Positions 7,983-16,615 of a DNA stretch of 64,000 bases are shown here, piece by piece (the first letter of the stretch is position 1; every line of letters starts with the position of its first letter). The notes under the pieces were generated by a model. That model was not told the origin of the DNA, searched no databases, and saw only the letters and a program-made list of their open reading frames with translations. Source of the stretch: Streptomyces violaceusniger. GTDB lineage: Bacteria > Actinomycetota > Actinomycetes > Streptomycetales > Streptomycetaceae. Position numbers and translations under genes: made by a program. The stretch is taken from positions 1 through 64,000 of the forward strand of contig BJHW01000001.1 of the NCBI GenBank assembly GCA_005405945.1, written 5' to 3'.

Positions 7983-8864
7983 ATGACCCTGTACGGCATC
8001 CCTCCCGCCAACATGCGGCGCGTCCTGGCCCCGACACCGGCCGCGCCCACGCTCGCGACATCGTCAGCACCGCCCATGCCTGGTGGCTGGAGAACCGCAG
8101 CACGGGCGAGGTACACATCGCCCTCGGGACGATGGCCGCTCTCGCCTTGGCCGCCCCGCCCCACGTCGACGGCCCCGACTACGGTCCACTGCTGATTCCT
8201 CTCGATGACGAGGAGTTCATCGAAGCCATGCGCGCTGTATGGAACTCCCTGTGGGCTTCTCGCCCTGACCTGGCTGACGCTGCCCGCCCGCTGCACGAGT
8301 GGCTGGCCGCACCGAGCGACGACGACATGCGTGGGCTGGCCGACTACGCACGCGTCCTGGTGCGCGAGGGTCTGCTGGAGTACCGCAGCGACCTCAACCG
8401 CTGCGAGGCCGATGACCCGCTCGGCCTCCTCCTCCAGCGCATGTGCAGCTACAGCGAGCGCCAGAAACGCGGGGTGTTCTTCACCCCGGCCAGCGCCGCC
8501 GACCTCAACGCAGAGGTCCTCCTGCCATGGGACCTTCCCCGGGTGCGCGGTTCCTCGAACCGTGCGCCGGAACGGGAACCATGATCCGCGCTGCGGCTGC
8601 AACGCTCCGATACCGGGGACTGGCCCCTCCTCCTACTGGTGGTGGATGAACGACCCGGATCCGGTCAACACGGCCTGCTGCGCGGTCAACGCGCTGCTCT
8701 GGCAACTCGGTCCGCGCGTCATGGTGTCCAGCGGCGACGCCCTGGGCGACACAGAGGAACTTCAAGAGCACGCCCGCCACAACGCCGAGAAGGCGACCCG
8801 GGAACAGCGCGGCAGAACGCTCCTCTACCCGACCCGGACCAGATCACCGTATTGGCCCGCATGA
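7983..8864 (+). pseudogene. N-6 DNA methylase-like gene 2, several frame changes, paralogue of gene 1
   Basis: The pieces read MTLYGIPPANMRRVLAP, then a segment from ARDIVSTAHAWW through GTMAALALAAPP to RKRGVFFTPASAADLNAE, then GARFLEPCAGTGTMIRAAA (motif I is EPCAGTG), then NDPDPVNTACCAVNALLWQL. Adding one base at each of CCCC 8029-8032, CCCC 8536-8539 and GGGG 8615-8618 rejoins them. The order matches gene 1 (F-x-T-P, motif I, D-P-D/V-D-P, ACCAVNA-LW-LGPRV), and again there is no NPPY motif. The 3' end is unclear: after about 8820 the best frame runs without a stop into the next gene. Confidence 0.6.
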
Positions 8865-9013
8865 GACAGCCCCTTCAGCACCGCGCCCAGCTGACCGGGC
8901 GCCCGCCGCGGCTGCCAAAACCGGTGGCCGTGGACCCTGCATCGCCCAGCGGCGGCGCGCTGACACTACCGGCCTCCGTGAACCGCCCGTCATCACAGGG
9001 AGCAGTGAGCCCC

Positions 9014-9454
9014 ATGACCGAACCACCCTTCACTTCGTACGACCTTCCCGACGCACGCACCTTGTACCGTGCACGCGTAGCCGCGTACCGCGTCCGCGCC
9101 GAAGCACCCGACCGGCTGGCCCGTGTCATGTGCGCCCACCTGGCCGCAGCCGTCTGCGACATCCTGACCGGCTCAACCTTCCGGGGCCCTTTCGATGCCC
9201 GTTGGCTGGAGATGACTCTGCACCCGGCCGGAGACGTGGTGGTCTCCGGCCGGTACTGGACACAGGCCGGAGAATGCCGGGATCTTGCCGATGCGGGTGA
9301 CACGTTCGGCATGGGTGAGTGGGCCGACGAACTAGGTGCCTGGAACCGCGATGGCTGGGCACCGCTGTGCACGGCATCCGACGTCCGCCAGGACGGGACT
9401 ATCACCTTCCGTCTCGACCTCGTTCGCGCCGCTGAACTCCCTGAGGTTCTGTAG
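9014..9454 (+). CDS. Unknown plasmid protein, 146 aa
   Basis: I choose ATG 9014, with AGGGAG 11 bases upstream; the GTG at 9005 is possible. The protein has a helical first half (RARVAAYRVRAEAPDRLARV, VMCAHLAAAVCDILTG) and a beta-rich second half (WLEMTLHPAGDVVVSGRYW, TITFRLDLVRAAEL). No named domain is recognised. Composition and codon use fit the neighbouring plasmid genes. Confidence 0.65.
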   Translation: MTEPPFTSYDLPDARTLYRARVAAYRVRAEAPDRLARVMCAHLAAAVCDILTGSTFRGPFDARWLEMTLHPAGDVVVSGRYWTQAGECRDLADAGDTFGMGEWADELGAWNRDGWAPLCTASDVRQDGTITFRLDLVRAAELPEVL

Positions 9455-9630
9455 AGCCTGCTCAGGCAGCTGAGCGTCGGTGACCAGCACCACAGCACCA
9501 TCCGGGGAGGGTTGCGCCCTACCTCCAACGCGGGCCATCACAACGAGGTTCTGAAGCCCGCACCTGATCCGCGCCATGGCCGCACTCGTCCCGATGAAGA
9601 CCCGAGAGGCGCCCTTGGCTTTGTTCGCGA

Positions 9631-9813
9631 CTTCCGGCACCAGGTGTTCATGACTCCGGGAGGCACTCGCCGACGTCCGGCAACGGCGCGATGGCGGGTG
9701 CCACCTACGCCCGTAGCCAGCGCTTTCGCCTTGGGCTCCGGACGGGTGGTAGACGGCTTCTCGCCGGTCACCACCGAGCTGCTGCCCGAAGTCATGAACA
9801 CCTGCTGCCGGAA
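9631..9813. repeat. 183-base segment bounded by 30-base inverted repeats
   Basis: Bases 9631-9660 and 9784-9813 are inverted copies matching at 28 of 30 positions; the shared inner part includes TCATGAACACCTG. The 123 bases between them hold no supported gene and no flanking duplication is visible. The segment sits in the 498-base gap 9455-9952, where I see no convincing coding region on either strand. It could be a small transposon relic, a recombination site pair or a large RNA hairpin. Confidence 0.6.
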
Positions 9814-9952
9814 GCTGCCTCCCGAACTGCTGTCGAAACGCTGCTCTGCGACGTGAACAGAGCCAGCGCCCCACATGGCCAGGTCCGCAACGAGCGCCGG
9901 CGCGACGTCCCCGGGCCCGCTGACATCCGCGACACCACCAGGAGCATCTGGA

Positions 9953-10234
9953 ATGTCCCGCAAGCAGAGCCGACACGGCCTGTACTGCCACAGCACCCAC
10001 AGCCGGTTCGAAGGGAAGTGCAACGCCCCCGCCCGGTGGGTCGTGTATTGGGCCGACGAAGAGACCCGAACCCTGATGACGAACTATGCCTGCGCCCACC
10101 ATTTGCACAAACTGCTGGTCGGGCTGACCTCGAAGGCCGAGTTCTCCCGGGAGATGTTCCGCGTCATCCCGCTCGACGAACTGGCTGACTGGCTCGGCCG
10201 GCAGCAGCGGGGTGTCGGCAGCCGAAGGCCGTGA
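9953..10234 (+). CDS. Small Cys/His-rich protein, 93 aa
   Basis: ATG 9953 follows AGGAG (9940-9944). The sequence [19 protein letters not shown] and, 30 residues later, [12 protein letters not shown] contain three Cys and several His residues spaced like a small zinc site, although no standard finger spacing is met. The C-terminal third is helical ([13 protein letters not shown]). Function unknown. It stands alone ahead of the ssb promoter. Confidence 0.65.
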   Translation: MSRKQSRHGLYCHSTHSRFEGKCNAPARWVVYWADEETRTLMTNYACAHHLHKLLVGLTSKAEFSREMFRVIPLDELADWLGRQQRGVGSRRP

Positions 10235-10308
10235 CCGCACCGCTGCTGCTCTGCCTGCCCGGATGGCTGAACACCCGTGACCAGCCCCGCAGCGCCATCA
10301 GGAGGCGG

Positions 10309-10342
10309 TTGCACTCCACCGTATATGCATCTAGTATCGAAT
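10309..10342 (+). promoter_or_regulatory. Shared-type promoter, copy 5, upstream of ssb
   Basis: TTGCAC (10309-10314), a 17-base spacer, TAGTAT (10332-10337) and the exact core ATCTAGTATCGAAT (10329-10342). The first start codon with a good ribosome site is 40 bases downstream, in the small frame at 10382. Confidence 0.75.
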
Positions 10343-10381
10343 TAACCCCCTTCGTGTGCCCACGGCATACAGGAGTGATCC

Positions 10382-10471
10382 ATGCCGATTTTCGCCCCCA
10401 GCCTCCACACGCCAGCGCGCCTGGCCCGCACCGCGCACGCCCATGTCCAGCCCACAAGAACACCGCTATGA
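10382..10471 (+). CDS. 29-codon leader frame overlapping the ssb start
   Basis: ATG 10382 has an ideal AGGAG site (10371-10375), while the ssb start itself has none. The frame encodes [20 protein letters not shown] and nine more residues, and stops at TGA 10469-10471, overlapping the ssb ATG (10468) as ATGA. Translating this peptide would deliver ribosomes to ssb. The peptide looks like a coupling leader rather than a functional protein. Confidence 0.5.
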   Translation: MPIFAPSLHTPARLARTAHAHVQPTRTPL

Positions 10472-10911
10472 CCGGCGAGACCATCATCACGGTCACTGGC
10501 AATCTGGTCGCGGACCCCGAAATACGGTTCACCGAAGCCGGTACAGCCGTCGCCCGCTTCCGGGTCGCCTCCACCCCGCGCGTCTACGACCGCAACGCGG
10601 GCCGGTGGACCGACGGGGAACCTCTGTTCATCACGTGCACCACTTGGCGCGGTGTCGCCGAGCACGTCTGCGAATCCCTCGTGCGCGGCATGCGCGTCAT
10701 CGTTCAGGGCCGCCTGCGTCAGCGCACCTACACCGACCACCAGGGCGTGCGGCGCACCGTCTTCGACTTGGACGCCGACGACGTCGGGCTCAGCCTCCGT
10801 CACCGGGTCGCCTACACCGAGCAGAGCCTTCCGCCCGCACTGGTGAACTCGCACAAGGCCCCTTCTCCCGGTTTCAACGGCCAGCAGCCCCCGAACACCG
10901 ACAGCCGGTAA
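10468..10911 (+). CDS. ssb: Single-stranded DNA-binding protein, 147 aa
   Basis: The N-terminal 110 residues are an OB-fold [32 protein letters not shown], the [14 protein letters not shown] block and [12 protein letters not shown] followed by [15 protein letters not shown] coats single-stranded DNA during replication, recombination and conjugal entry. The C-terminus ([11 protein letters not shown]) lacks the acidic DDDIPF-type tip that recruits partner enzymes in chromosomal SSBs, so this looks like an accessory SSB. ATG 10468 overlaps the stop of the small leader frame, and no ribosome site of its own is visible. Confidence 0.9.
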   Translation: MTGETIITVTGNLVADPEIRFTEAGTAVARFRVASTPRVYDRNAGRWTDGEPLFITCTTWRGVAEHVCESLVRGMRVIVQGRLRQRTYTDHQGVRRTVFDLDADDVGLSLRHRVAYTEQSLPPALVNSHKAPSPGFNGQQPPNTDSR

Positions 10912-10998
10912 CCGGGTGGGCCGCGTTCGCCACCGTGGCTTCCCGCGCCGTCGCCGACCCCTCCGCCTTCCGCATCGTCTGATCCCCAGGAGCACTCC

Positions 10999-11965
10999 GT
11001 GCCCAGCGACGACCGCCCCTCCCCAGCCCGAGACCATCCTCCCGCAGCCTTCGGACTACCAGCCCGCCGTCAAGGAGGCCCGGCCCGCCCGCATCGCGTT
11101 CGAAGGACCGTCAGGGTCCGGCCGCACCCTGACCTCCCTCCTGGTCGCCTCCGCGCTCGGCGGCCCCATCGCCGTCATCGACACCACCGGCGGGACCGCC
11201 GCGAAGTACGCCGACACCGTCCCCTTCAACACCCTCGAACTCACCCACTTCGATCCCGAACGGCTCTTCACGGCCCTGGCTGTCGCCGCGATGGGTGCCT
11301 ACCCGGTACTGATCGTCGACCGGTACAGCGCGTTCTGGAACGGGTCGGGAGGGATGCTGGACAAGGTCGCCGACGAGACACGCTCGGGCTACGGCTCTTC
11401 CAACACCGCATGGAACAGGTACCGACCGGTGGACCGACGCGTCACCGCCGCACTGTCCGCCTATCCCGGCCACGTCATCCTCACCCTCAACTCGCGAACC
11501 GACGCCGTCATCGACACCGACGCCCAGGGACGCCAGTACGCCCTCCGCCTCAGTCTCAGACCCGAGCAGCGTTCCGATCTCGACTACGACCTCGACGCCG
11601 TCGGCACCCTCGGCCCCGTCGCCACCGTGCGCTTCGGCAAGAGCCGGATTCCGCCCCTGACGGGGCAGGTCATCGAGCAACCAGGTGAAGACCTCGGCCG
11701 GACCATCGCGCAGTGGGCATCCGAAGGCGTCCCCAACTGGCCGCAGGCATCCTTCATAGAACGCGCCCGCGACCCGGAGGCCACCTTCGACTCGCTCGGC
11801 CAGCTGCGCGCCGAAGCCCTCGCCAGCCGGGCCGGGACCATGGCGGTGCTGGATCTGCACGGCGAGCCCACCACGCTCGACGCCCTCATCGTCAAGCGCG
11901 GCCGCGAGCTGGCCCCCGCACATGACCGGGCCCCTTCAAGACGAGGAGGCCCACCCCTCACCTAG
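10999..11965 (+). CDS. P-loop nucleotide-binding protein, about 320 aa, start region out of frame
   Basis: The main frame contains Walker A GPSGSGRT near its start, with Arg in place of the usual Lys, then AVIDTTGGTAAKYADTVPF, a Walker B-like VLIVDRYSAFW and a sensor-like LTLNSRTDAV. The pattern matches AAA/RecA-fold proteins of phages and mobile elements that act on single-stranded DNA next to ssb. An AGGAG-preceded GTG at 10999 is out of frame with it; removing one C from CCC at 11002-11004 gives MPATTAPPQPE in frame. The only in-frame alternative is a GTG at 10916, which adds an Arg/Pro-rich stretch and has no ribosome site. Confidence 0.65.
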
Positions 11966-12287
11966 CTCCCTCTCCGGGTCCCGGGCGCCGCCTGGTCACG
12001 GTCCGTGCAGTGCCAGCCTTGGGCTTCATCCGCCCTACCACTGCCTCGGGAACGACTGCCGGATGCCGAAGTCCTCCAGGGCGAAGTCGCACGCTCCTCG
12101 GAATCTCGCGCAAGAGCCCTCCTGGGAAGCGGATCCTCTGCTCCCAGGGAAGGGGGAGGAGTAGGGCGCGGCGGCCAGGCAGGCAACGCGTCGGGCCGCC
12201 CTTCATCTCCCCAGCGTCCTCCAGCTACTCCCGTCCACCTCGTCCGCCGCCTTCACCGCTCCCGGGTCCCGCGCCGGAGAGATCAAT
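11966..12287. other. Gap between the P-loop gene and the DUF4007 gene
   Basis: These 322 bases contain no supported gene, promoter of the shared type or tRNA. The only feature is a GGAGAG ribosome site just before ATG 12288. Long open frames here have the wrong codon composition and no recognisable product. Confidence 0.4.
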
Positions 12288-13275
12288 ATGCACCCATTTC
12301 TTCATTCCCGCCGCACATCGTCCCCTCCACGCCCGGCACGGTTCCTACTCGCCGCGATATGGCTGGCTGCTCAAGACCTACCTCGCCCTGAAGGAGGACC
12401 CTCACCTCTTCACATCCGCCGACGCCGTCGTCAGACTCGGTGTCGGCAAGAGCATGGTGGCCTCGATGCGGTTCTGGTCCGCGGCCTTCCGTCTCTCCGA
12501 TGAAGTCCGCCACCGGCCAGGGGCGGCCAGAGACGTCATACCCACTGACCGAGCCCGGTGGCTGCTGGAGGACGACGGCGCCGATCCGTACCTGGAGAGC
12601 GACGGCAGCCTGTGGCTGCTGCACTGGTGACTGCTCTCTCCCCCGTGCATGGTGCCCGCCTGGTACTACACGTTCTGCATGTCACCGTGGACCCGCCTTG
12701 AGCGGGAACGGTTCGTACACGGCGTACAAAGCGTGGCCGCCTTCACGGGGTGGAGGTCGACCAGCAACGACATGATCCAGCGGGACGTGAACTGCATGCT
12801 CCGCATGTACACCCAGTCACGACCAGGCGGGCAGCCACCGGCCGTCACCGAGGACATCTTCGACCGCCCCTTCAGTGTCCTAGGCCTGATGAGCCACGAC
12901 CTGGAAGGAACCGTGCTGCTGAGCCGACGGGCGGGGAACAACGCGCCCGCCGCGGTGCTGGCCTACACCTGCCTGGCGTACGCGGCGCGGCATCAGCCAG
13001 ACCGTCCCGGCCGGATGGCGCTGAGTCGGCTGCTGCACGACGATGCCGGACCGGGCCGCGTGATGCGGGTCGAGCCGGGCGCACTCCGCCGGGCCCTGGA
13101 GACCACCGCCCGGGTCCACCGCAAACTCGCTGTCGTCGAAGACGGCCTCGGTCAGCAGATGCTTGCCTTCAGTGCGCCTCCGCTCGCCCTGGCCTGGGAG
13201 GTACTCGACGGCCTGTACGGGGACGTACGGCAACGGCTCGGGATCCACCCGGAACGGGAGGACAGCGCAACCTGA
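12288..13275 (+). pseudogene. DUF4007 family protein, broken by a start-region frame change and an in-frame UGA
   Basis: HARHGSYSPRYGWLLKTYLA, the segment VVRLGVGKSMVASMRFW, the block DGADPYLESDGSLWLLHW and, after the break, PAWYYTFCM, QRDVNCMLRMY and EDIFDRPFSVLGL match DUF4007 from end to end. This family often accompanies PAPS-reductase-like genes in DNA-modification islands; no such partner is visible here. ATG 12288 has a good GGAGAG site but is one base out of frame; dropping a C from CCC at 12291-12293 gives MHHFFIPAAHRPLHARHG. A UGA at 12628-12630 interrupts the gene right after LLHW without a frame change, which a length error does not explain. Confidence 0.75.
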
Positions 13276-13463
13276 TCCACTTCCAGGACAGCCACCGACT
13301 CCAGGGGCGCCTTCATGCGACTGTGGCTAAAGTGCGGCGCCACGCAGCCGAGGACTGCCGATAGACCGTCTCCTCAGCATCACAGGTACCGCGAAGGCTG
13401 ATCATCTCAGCTTGAGAATGGCCTCACATTTACGAACTATTCGAGATCATGCGTGGTGATGGC

Positions 13464-13498
13464 TTGCCACACACCATCATAGCTATCTAGTATCGAAT
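13464..13498 (+). promoter_or_regulatory. Shared-type promoter, copy 6
   Basis: TTGCCA (13464-13469), an 18-base spacer, TAGTAT (13488-13493) and the exact core (13485-13498). The 276-base gap it lies in (13276-13551) is the most A/T-rich stretch of the left arm. It serves the 13552 and 13957 genes. Confidence 0.72.
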
Positions 13499-13551
13499 CC
13501 TTGCGGCCGCCGGCACCGCCGCGACACCGCTCACGATAGAAAGAGGACCTG

Positions 13552-13908
13552 ATGGAGACCGAAATCACCCAGGACCTGCTGGATTTCGCCGCGGCCGCCT
13601 TGTCCTGCAGCGTTGAGCAGCTGCGCGTCGATCTGGAGCGAGGCCACGAGTTGTATTGCGCCGGCCTGGAGGCAACCGCTCAATCGGTACGCGAACGCTG
13701 TGCCGGACTGCGCGACCACGACCTGGCCGCCTGGTGCGCCCTGGAGAACGTGCCGTGGCGAGCCGGATCAGCCCGCGAGGACGCGATCGACGAACTCTGC
13801 TTCGCCGCGTGGACCAGCACACCCGCCGCCATGGCCTACGCGGCGCTGGCGGACCAGGCCGAGCAGCGCGACGTATGGCTGGTCGACAGCCGCCGTCAGA
13901 CGCCGTAG
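13552..13908 (+). CDS. Unknown helical protein, 118 aa
   Basis: ATG 13552 has AGAGGA at a good distance and lies 54 bases after promoter copy 6. The protein is acidic and almost fully helical (ITQDLLDFAAAALSCSVEQL, LEATAQSVRERCAGLRDHDL), with LAAWCALENVPWRAGS in the middle. No domain is recognised. It probably shares a transcript with the triple helix-turn-helix gene 48 bases downstream, so a partner or regulatory role is possible. Confidence 0.65.
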   Translation: METEITQDLLDFAAAALSCSVEQLRVDLERGHELYCAGLEATAQSVRERCAGLRDHDLAAWCALENVPWRAGSAREDAIDELCFAAWTSTPAAMAYAALADQAEQRDVWLVDSRRQTP

Positions 13909-13956
13909 CCGCCACGCAGCGCACCCCTATTCCGGAGACGAGTCCAGGAGGACACG

Positions 13957-14847
13957 ATGGGCAACACCACCGGCGACGAGCTTCTGGACGCCCAGCAGAT
14001 CCGCGATGAGTTCGGTATCAGCCCCTCCCGGCTGAGCGAGCTGCTCCGGGACCGGGAGACCACCGGATGCCCGGAACCGGATGAGGTCGAAGGCCGACGC
14101 CGACGCTGGAAGCGTCGGACGATCGCACCCTTCGCCAAGGACTACAAGGAGTCCAAGCGGCAGCTGTCCGGGGCCGACCCGGCGCACCCTCTGCTCGCAC
14201 AGCTCCCGGACACCCTGCTGTCGACGTCCCAGGTAGGAAAACAGATCCTCGGGCACAAGTCGACGTCGACCCTGCTGGCCTGGCTGGTCGACTCCCCCGG
14301 GTACTTCCCCGAGCCGGACGTCGTAGAGACCACATCCGGCGGGCGCAAGCGCCGCTTTTGGCAAGTCGCCACCATCGTGAAGTGGCTCGCCGAGCGCCCC
14401 GGCCCCGGAAACCCGCTCAGCAAGGCTCGAGCCACGAAGACGAGCGCACCTCTGGACGAAGGCGACCCCGAAGAACTGATCGACCCCAAACAGGCAGCAC
14501 CGATCCTCGGCTACGGCAGCCACCTGCAGCTCAACCGCGCCATCGCCCGCGGGATCCTCCCCGAGCTCATGGAGCCTGACGAGGTCATCCAAGGCAGGAT
14601 CACCACGAACCGATGGAAGCGGCGCCGCATCGTGGATCTCGCACGGGCTCGACGGGAAGCCCCGTCCAGCTCGGAGCTGGCAGAGCGCCGTCTCCACGCC
14701 GCCCTCGAGGCGCTCCGGACTGCCGGATCCGCCGCTGCCAGCGTGACGATCGCACAGCTGGCTCAGGCTCACCCTGGCCACGGCAGCGTCGTCGCCTGGG
14801 AGGCTTCTCTGGCCGAGGCCCGCCGCGAGCTGGGCGGCACGCGCTGA
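13957..14847 (+). CDS. Protein with three tandem excisionase-like helix-turn-helix repeats, 296 aa
   Basis: ATG 13957 has a full AGGAGG. Three units of similar design follow: LLDAQQIRDEFGISPSRLSE ending in RRRRWKRRTIAPFAKD; LLSTSQVGKQILGHKSTST ending in GGRKRRFWQVATIVKWLAER; LIDPKQAAPILGYGSHLQL ending in TTNRWKRRRIVDLARAR. Each has a short helix-turn-helix, a P-E-P/M-E-P-D-x-V wing segment and a basic strand with a conserved Trp, as in AlpA/excisionase/MerR-type DNA-binding domains. The C-terminal 70 residues are helical. It probably binds a long or repeated DNA site. An ISL3-type element is inserted right at its stop codon without altering the protein. Confidence 0.75.
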   Translation: MGNTTGDELLDAQQIRDEFGISPSRLSELLRDRETTGCPEPDEVEGRRRRWKRRTIAPFAKDYKESKRQLSGADPAHPLLAQLPDTLLSTSQVGKQILGHKSTSTLLAWLVDSPGYFPEPDVVETTSGGRKRRFWQVATIVKWLAERPGPGNPLSKARATKTSAPLDEGDPEELIDPKQAAPILGYGSHLQLNRAIARGILPELMEPDEVIQGRITTNRWKRRRIVDLARARREAPSSSELAERRLHAALEALRTAGSAAASVTIAQLAQAHPGHGSVVAWEASLAEARRELGGTR

Positions 14848-14992
14848 CGGCGTGGCTTCGTTCACTTCAAGCGGTTCTGGCTCAAGTTCTGTGGTCCGTG
14901 CACGCTGAGTGATGGCTGACGGCCGGGACGGCTGCCGGAAACTTGCCCGAAAGTAATTATCAACCCCTTGGGCGTGGCCGAAGTTCAGAATC

Positions 14993-16590
14993 GTGCACGA
15001 GGTGCTCCGGCTGGAGAAGTTGCTGTTCCCGTCGATCGCGAACGTCGTGGTGCTGTCGGTCGTCGTGGACGAAGACGTTGTCCGGGTCGACGCGAGGTCC
15101 GTGGCGGGAGGAGCCGAGTGTCCTGGCTGTGGAGACCCGTCGAACCGGCTTCATGGCTCCTACCTGCGATTTCCCGCAGATGTGCCAAGTGGGGGCCGCC
15201 GTGTGGTGCTATCCCTACGCGTCCGCCGGTTCAGGTGTCACAACGCGTCGTGCGGGCGGCAGAGCTTCGTCGAGCAGATACCGGGGCTGACCCGGCGGCA
15301 CGGGCAGCGGACCGAACGGTTGCGATCCATGCTGGCGGATGTTGGTCTCGCGCTCGCCGGCCGGGCCGGTGCCCGTCTGGCCCGCGTCTTCGGGGTGCCG
15401 GTCAGCCGGAGCACGGTCCTGCGGCTGGTCGAGGCCCTTCCCGCGCCCGACTCGCCGTCCCCAGGGTGGTGGGAGTGGACGAGTACGCAACGCGCAAGGG
15501 GCGGAATTACGGAACGGTGCTGGTCGACGTCGAGACGCGTCGTCCGGTGGACCTCCTGCCCGATCGGGAGGCTTCGACTCTGGCCGCATGGCTCGCACAG
15601 CGAACGGGGATCGAGGTGGTGTGTCGTGATCAGGCCCCGTTCTTCGCGGAGGGTGCCGCTGCCGGAGCACCGCAGGCCGTGCAGGTCGCCGACCGGTGGC
15701 ACCTGTGGCACAACCTGAGCGAGGCCGCCGAGCGCGCCGTCGCACAGCACCGCCGCTGCCTACGCGTCCTCGTCCCCGAGGCGCCGCAACCAGTAGTGGC
15801 CGACGCTGCCCCAGCCGATGAGCCCTCTGGCTCGCCGTGGCCAACGGGGCACCGTTTCGCCGACCGCACCCGGTCCCGACACGCTGCCGTTCACGAACTT
15901 CTGGAGGCTGGCCACAGCCGACGCTCAATCCAGAGGCAGCTCGGCATGACTTACCGCACTGTCCAACGTCTTGCCAACGCCGCGACACCAGAAGAGCTCT
16001 TCACCGGTCAGTGGCAGAACCGGACCTCCGTCCTCGACGAGTACAAGCCCTACCTCGACGACCGCTGGAACGACGGCTGCACCAACGCCTGGAAACTCTG
16101 GGAGGAGATCGTGCCGCTCGGCTACAAGGGGAGCTACGGACGCGTTCGCGCCTACCTGCACAAGACGCGGACTTCGCCGCGGCCGGTGACGGCCCGGCCG
16201 CCCTCGCCCCGCGCCGTTGCGGGATGGATCCTCCGCCGTCCGGAGAGTCTCGCTGAGACGGAAACGCTCCAGCTCAAGACCGTCCGAGCCCACTGCCCCG
16301 AACTCGACGCACTCACCCGGCACGTCCGGTCCTTCGCGACCATGCTCACCGACCGCCAAGGCCAGCGTCTGCCCGACTGGCTCGACGCCGTCCGTCAGGA
16401 CAACCTTCCCAGCCTCCACACCCTCGCCGCCGGCATCGACCGCGACCGCGACGCCGTCATCGCTGGCCTGACGCTGCCCTGGAACTCCGGCGTCGTCGAA
16501 GGCCACGTCAACAGGATCAAGATGCTCAAGCGCCAGATGTTCGGCCGCGCAGGCTTCGCCCTCCTACGGAAGCGGGTTCTCATGTCCTGA
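14993..16590 (+). CDS. ISL3 family transposase, 532 aa after one frame repair
   Basis: The N-terminus has a zinc-finger-like block (CPGCGDPSNRLHGSYLRFP, then RRFRCHNASCGRQSF) followed by a helix-turn-helix. The catalytic part gives VGVDEYATRKGRNYGTVLVD, RDQAPFFAEGA, AVQVADRWHLWHNL and the C-terminal GVVEGHVNRIKMLKRQMFGR, i.e. the acidic triad region of ISL3 enzymes. The frame breaks at CCCC 15459-15462; one extra C restores SPSPRVVGVDEYA. The start GTG 14993 (MHEVLRLEKLLFPS) fits family N-termini. As sequenced the enzyme would be truncated before its catalytic residues. Confidence 0.85.
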
Positions 16591-16615
16591 GCACCGAACA
16601 CACAGAAGGAACTCG

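Noticed and set aside
6838..8864. Type I restriction-modification system
   Set aside because: Only methylase-like fragments without the catalytic motif are present; no specificity subunit or restriction helicase lies nearby.
9455..9952. Open frames on both strands across the inverted-repeat segment
   Set aside because: Both strands give similar short peptides only because of the inverted repeat; none has a start signal or coding-like codon use.
9332..10240. Long leftward open frame of 302 codons
   Set aside because: It lies opposite the 9014 and 9953 genes, which have ribosome sites and sensible composition; the leftward product is low-complexity and unrecognisable.
12628..12630. UGA read as selenocysteine in DUF4007
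   Set aside because: No selenocysteine insertion hairpin or partner genes are visible, and the residue is not at a known redox site. A nonsense change or base error is simpler.
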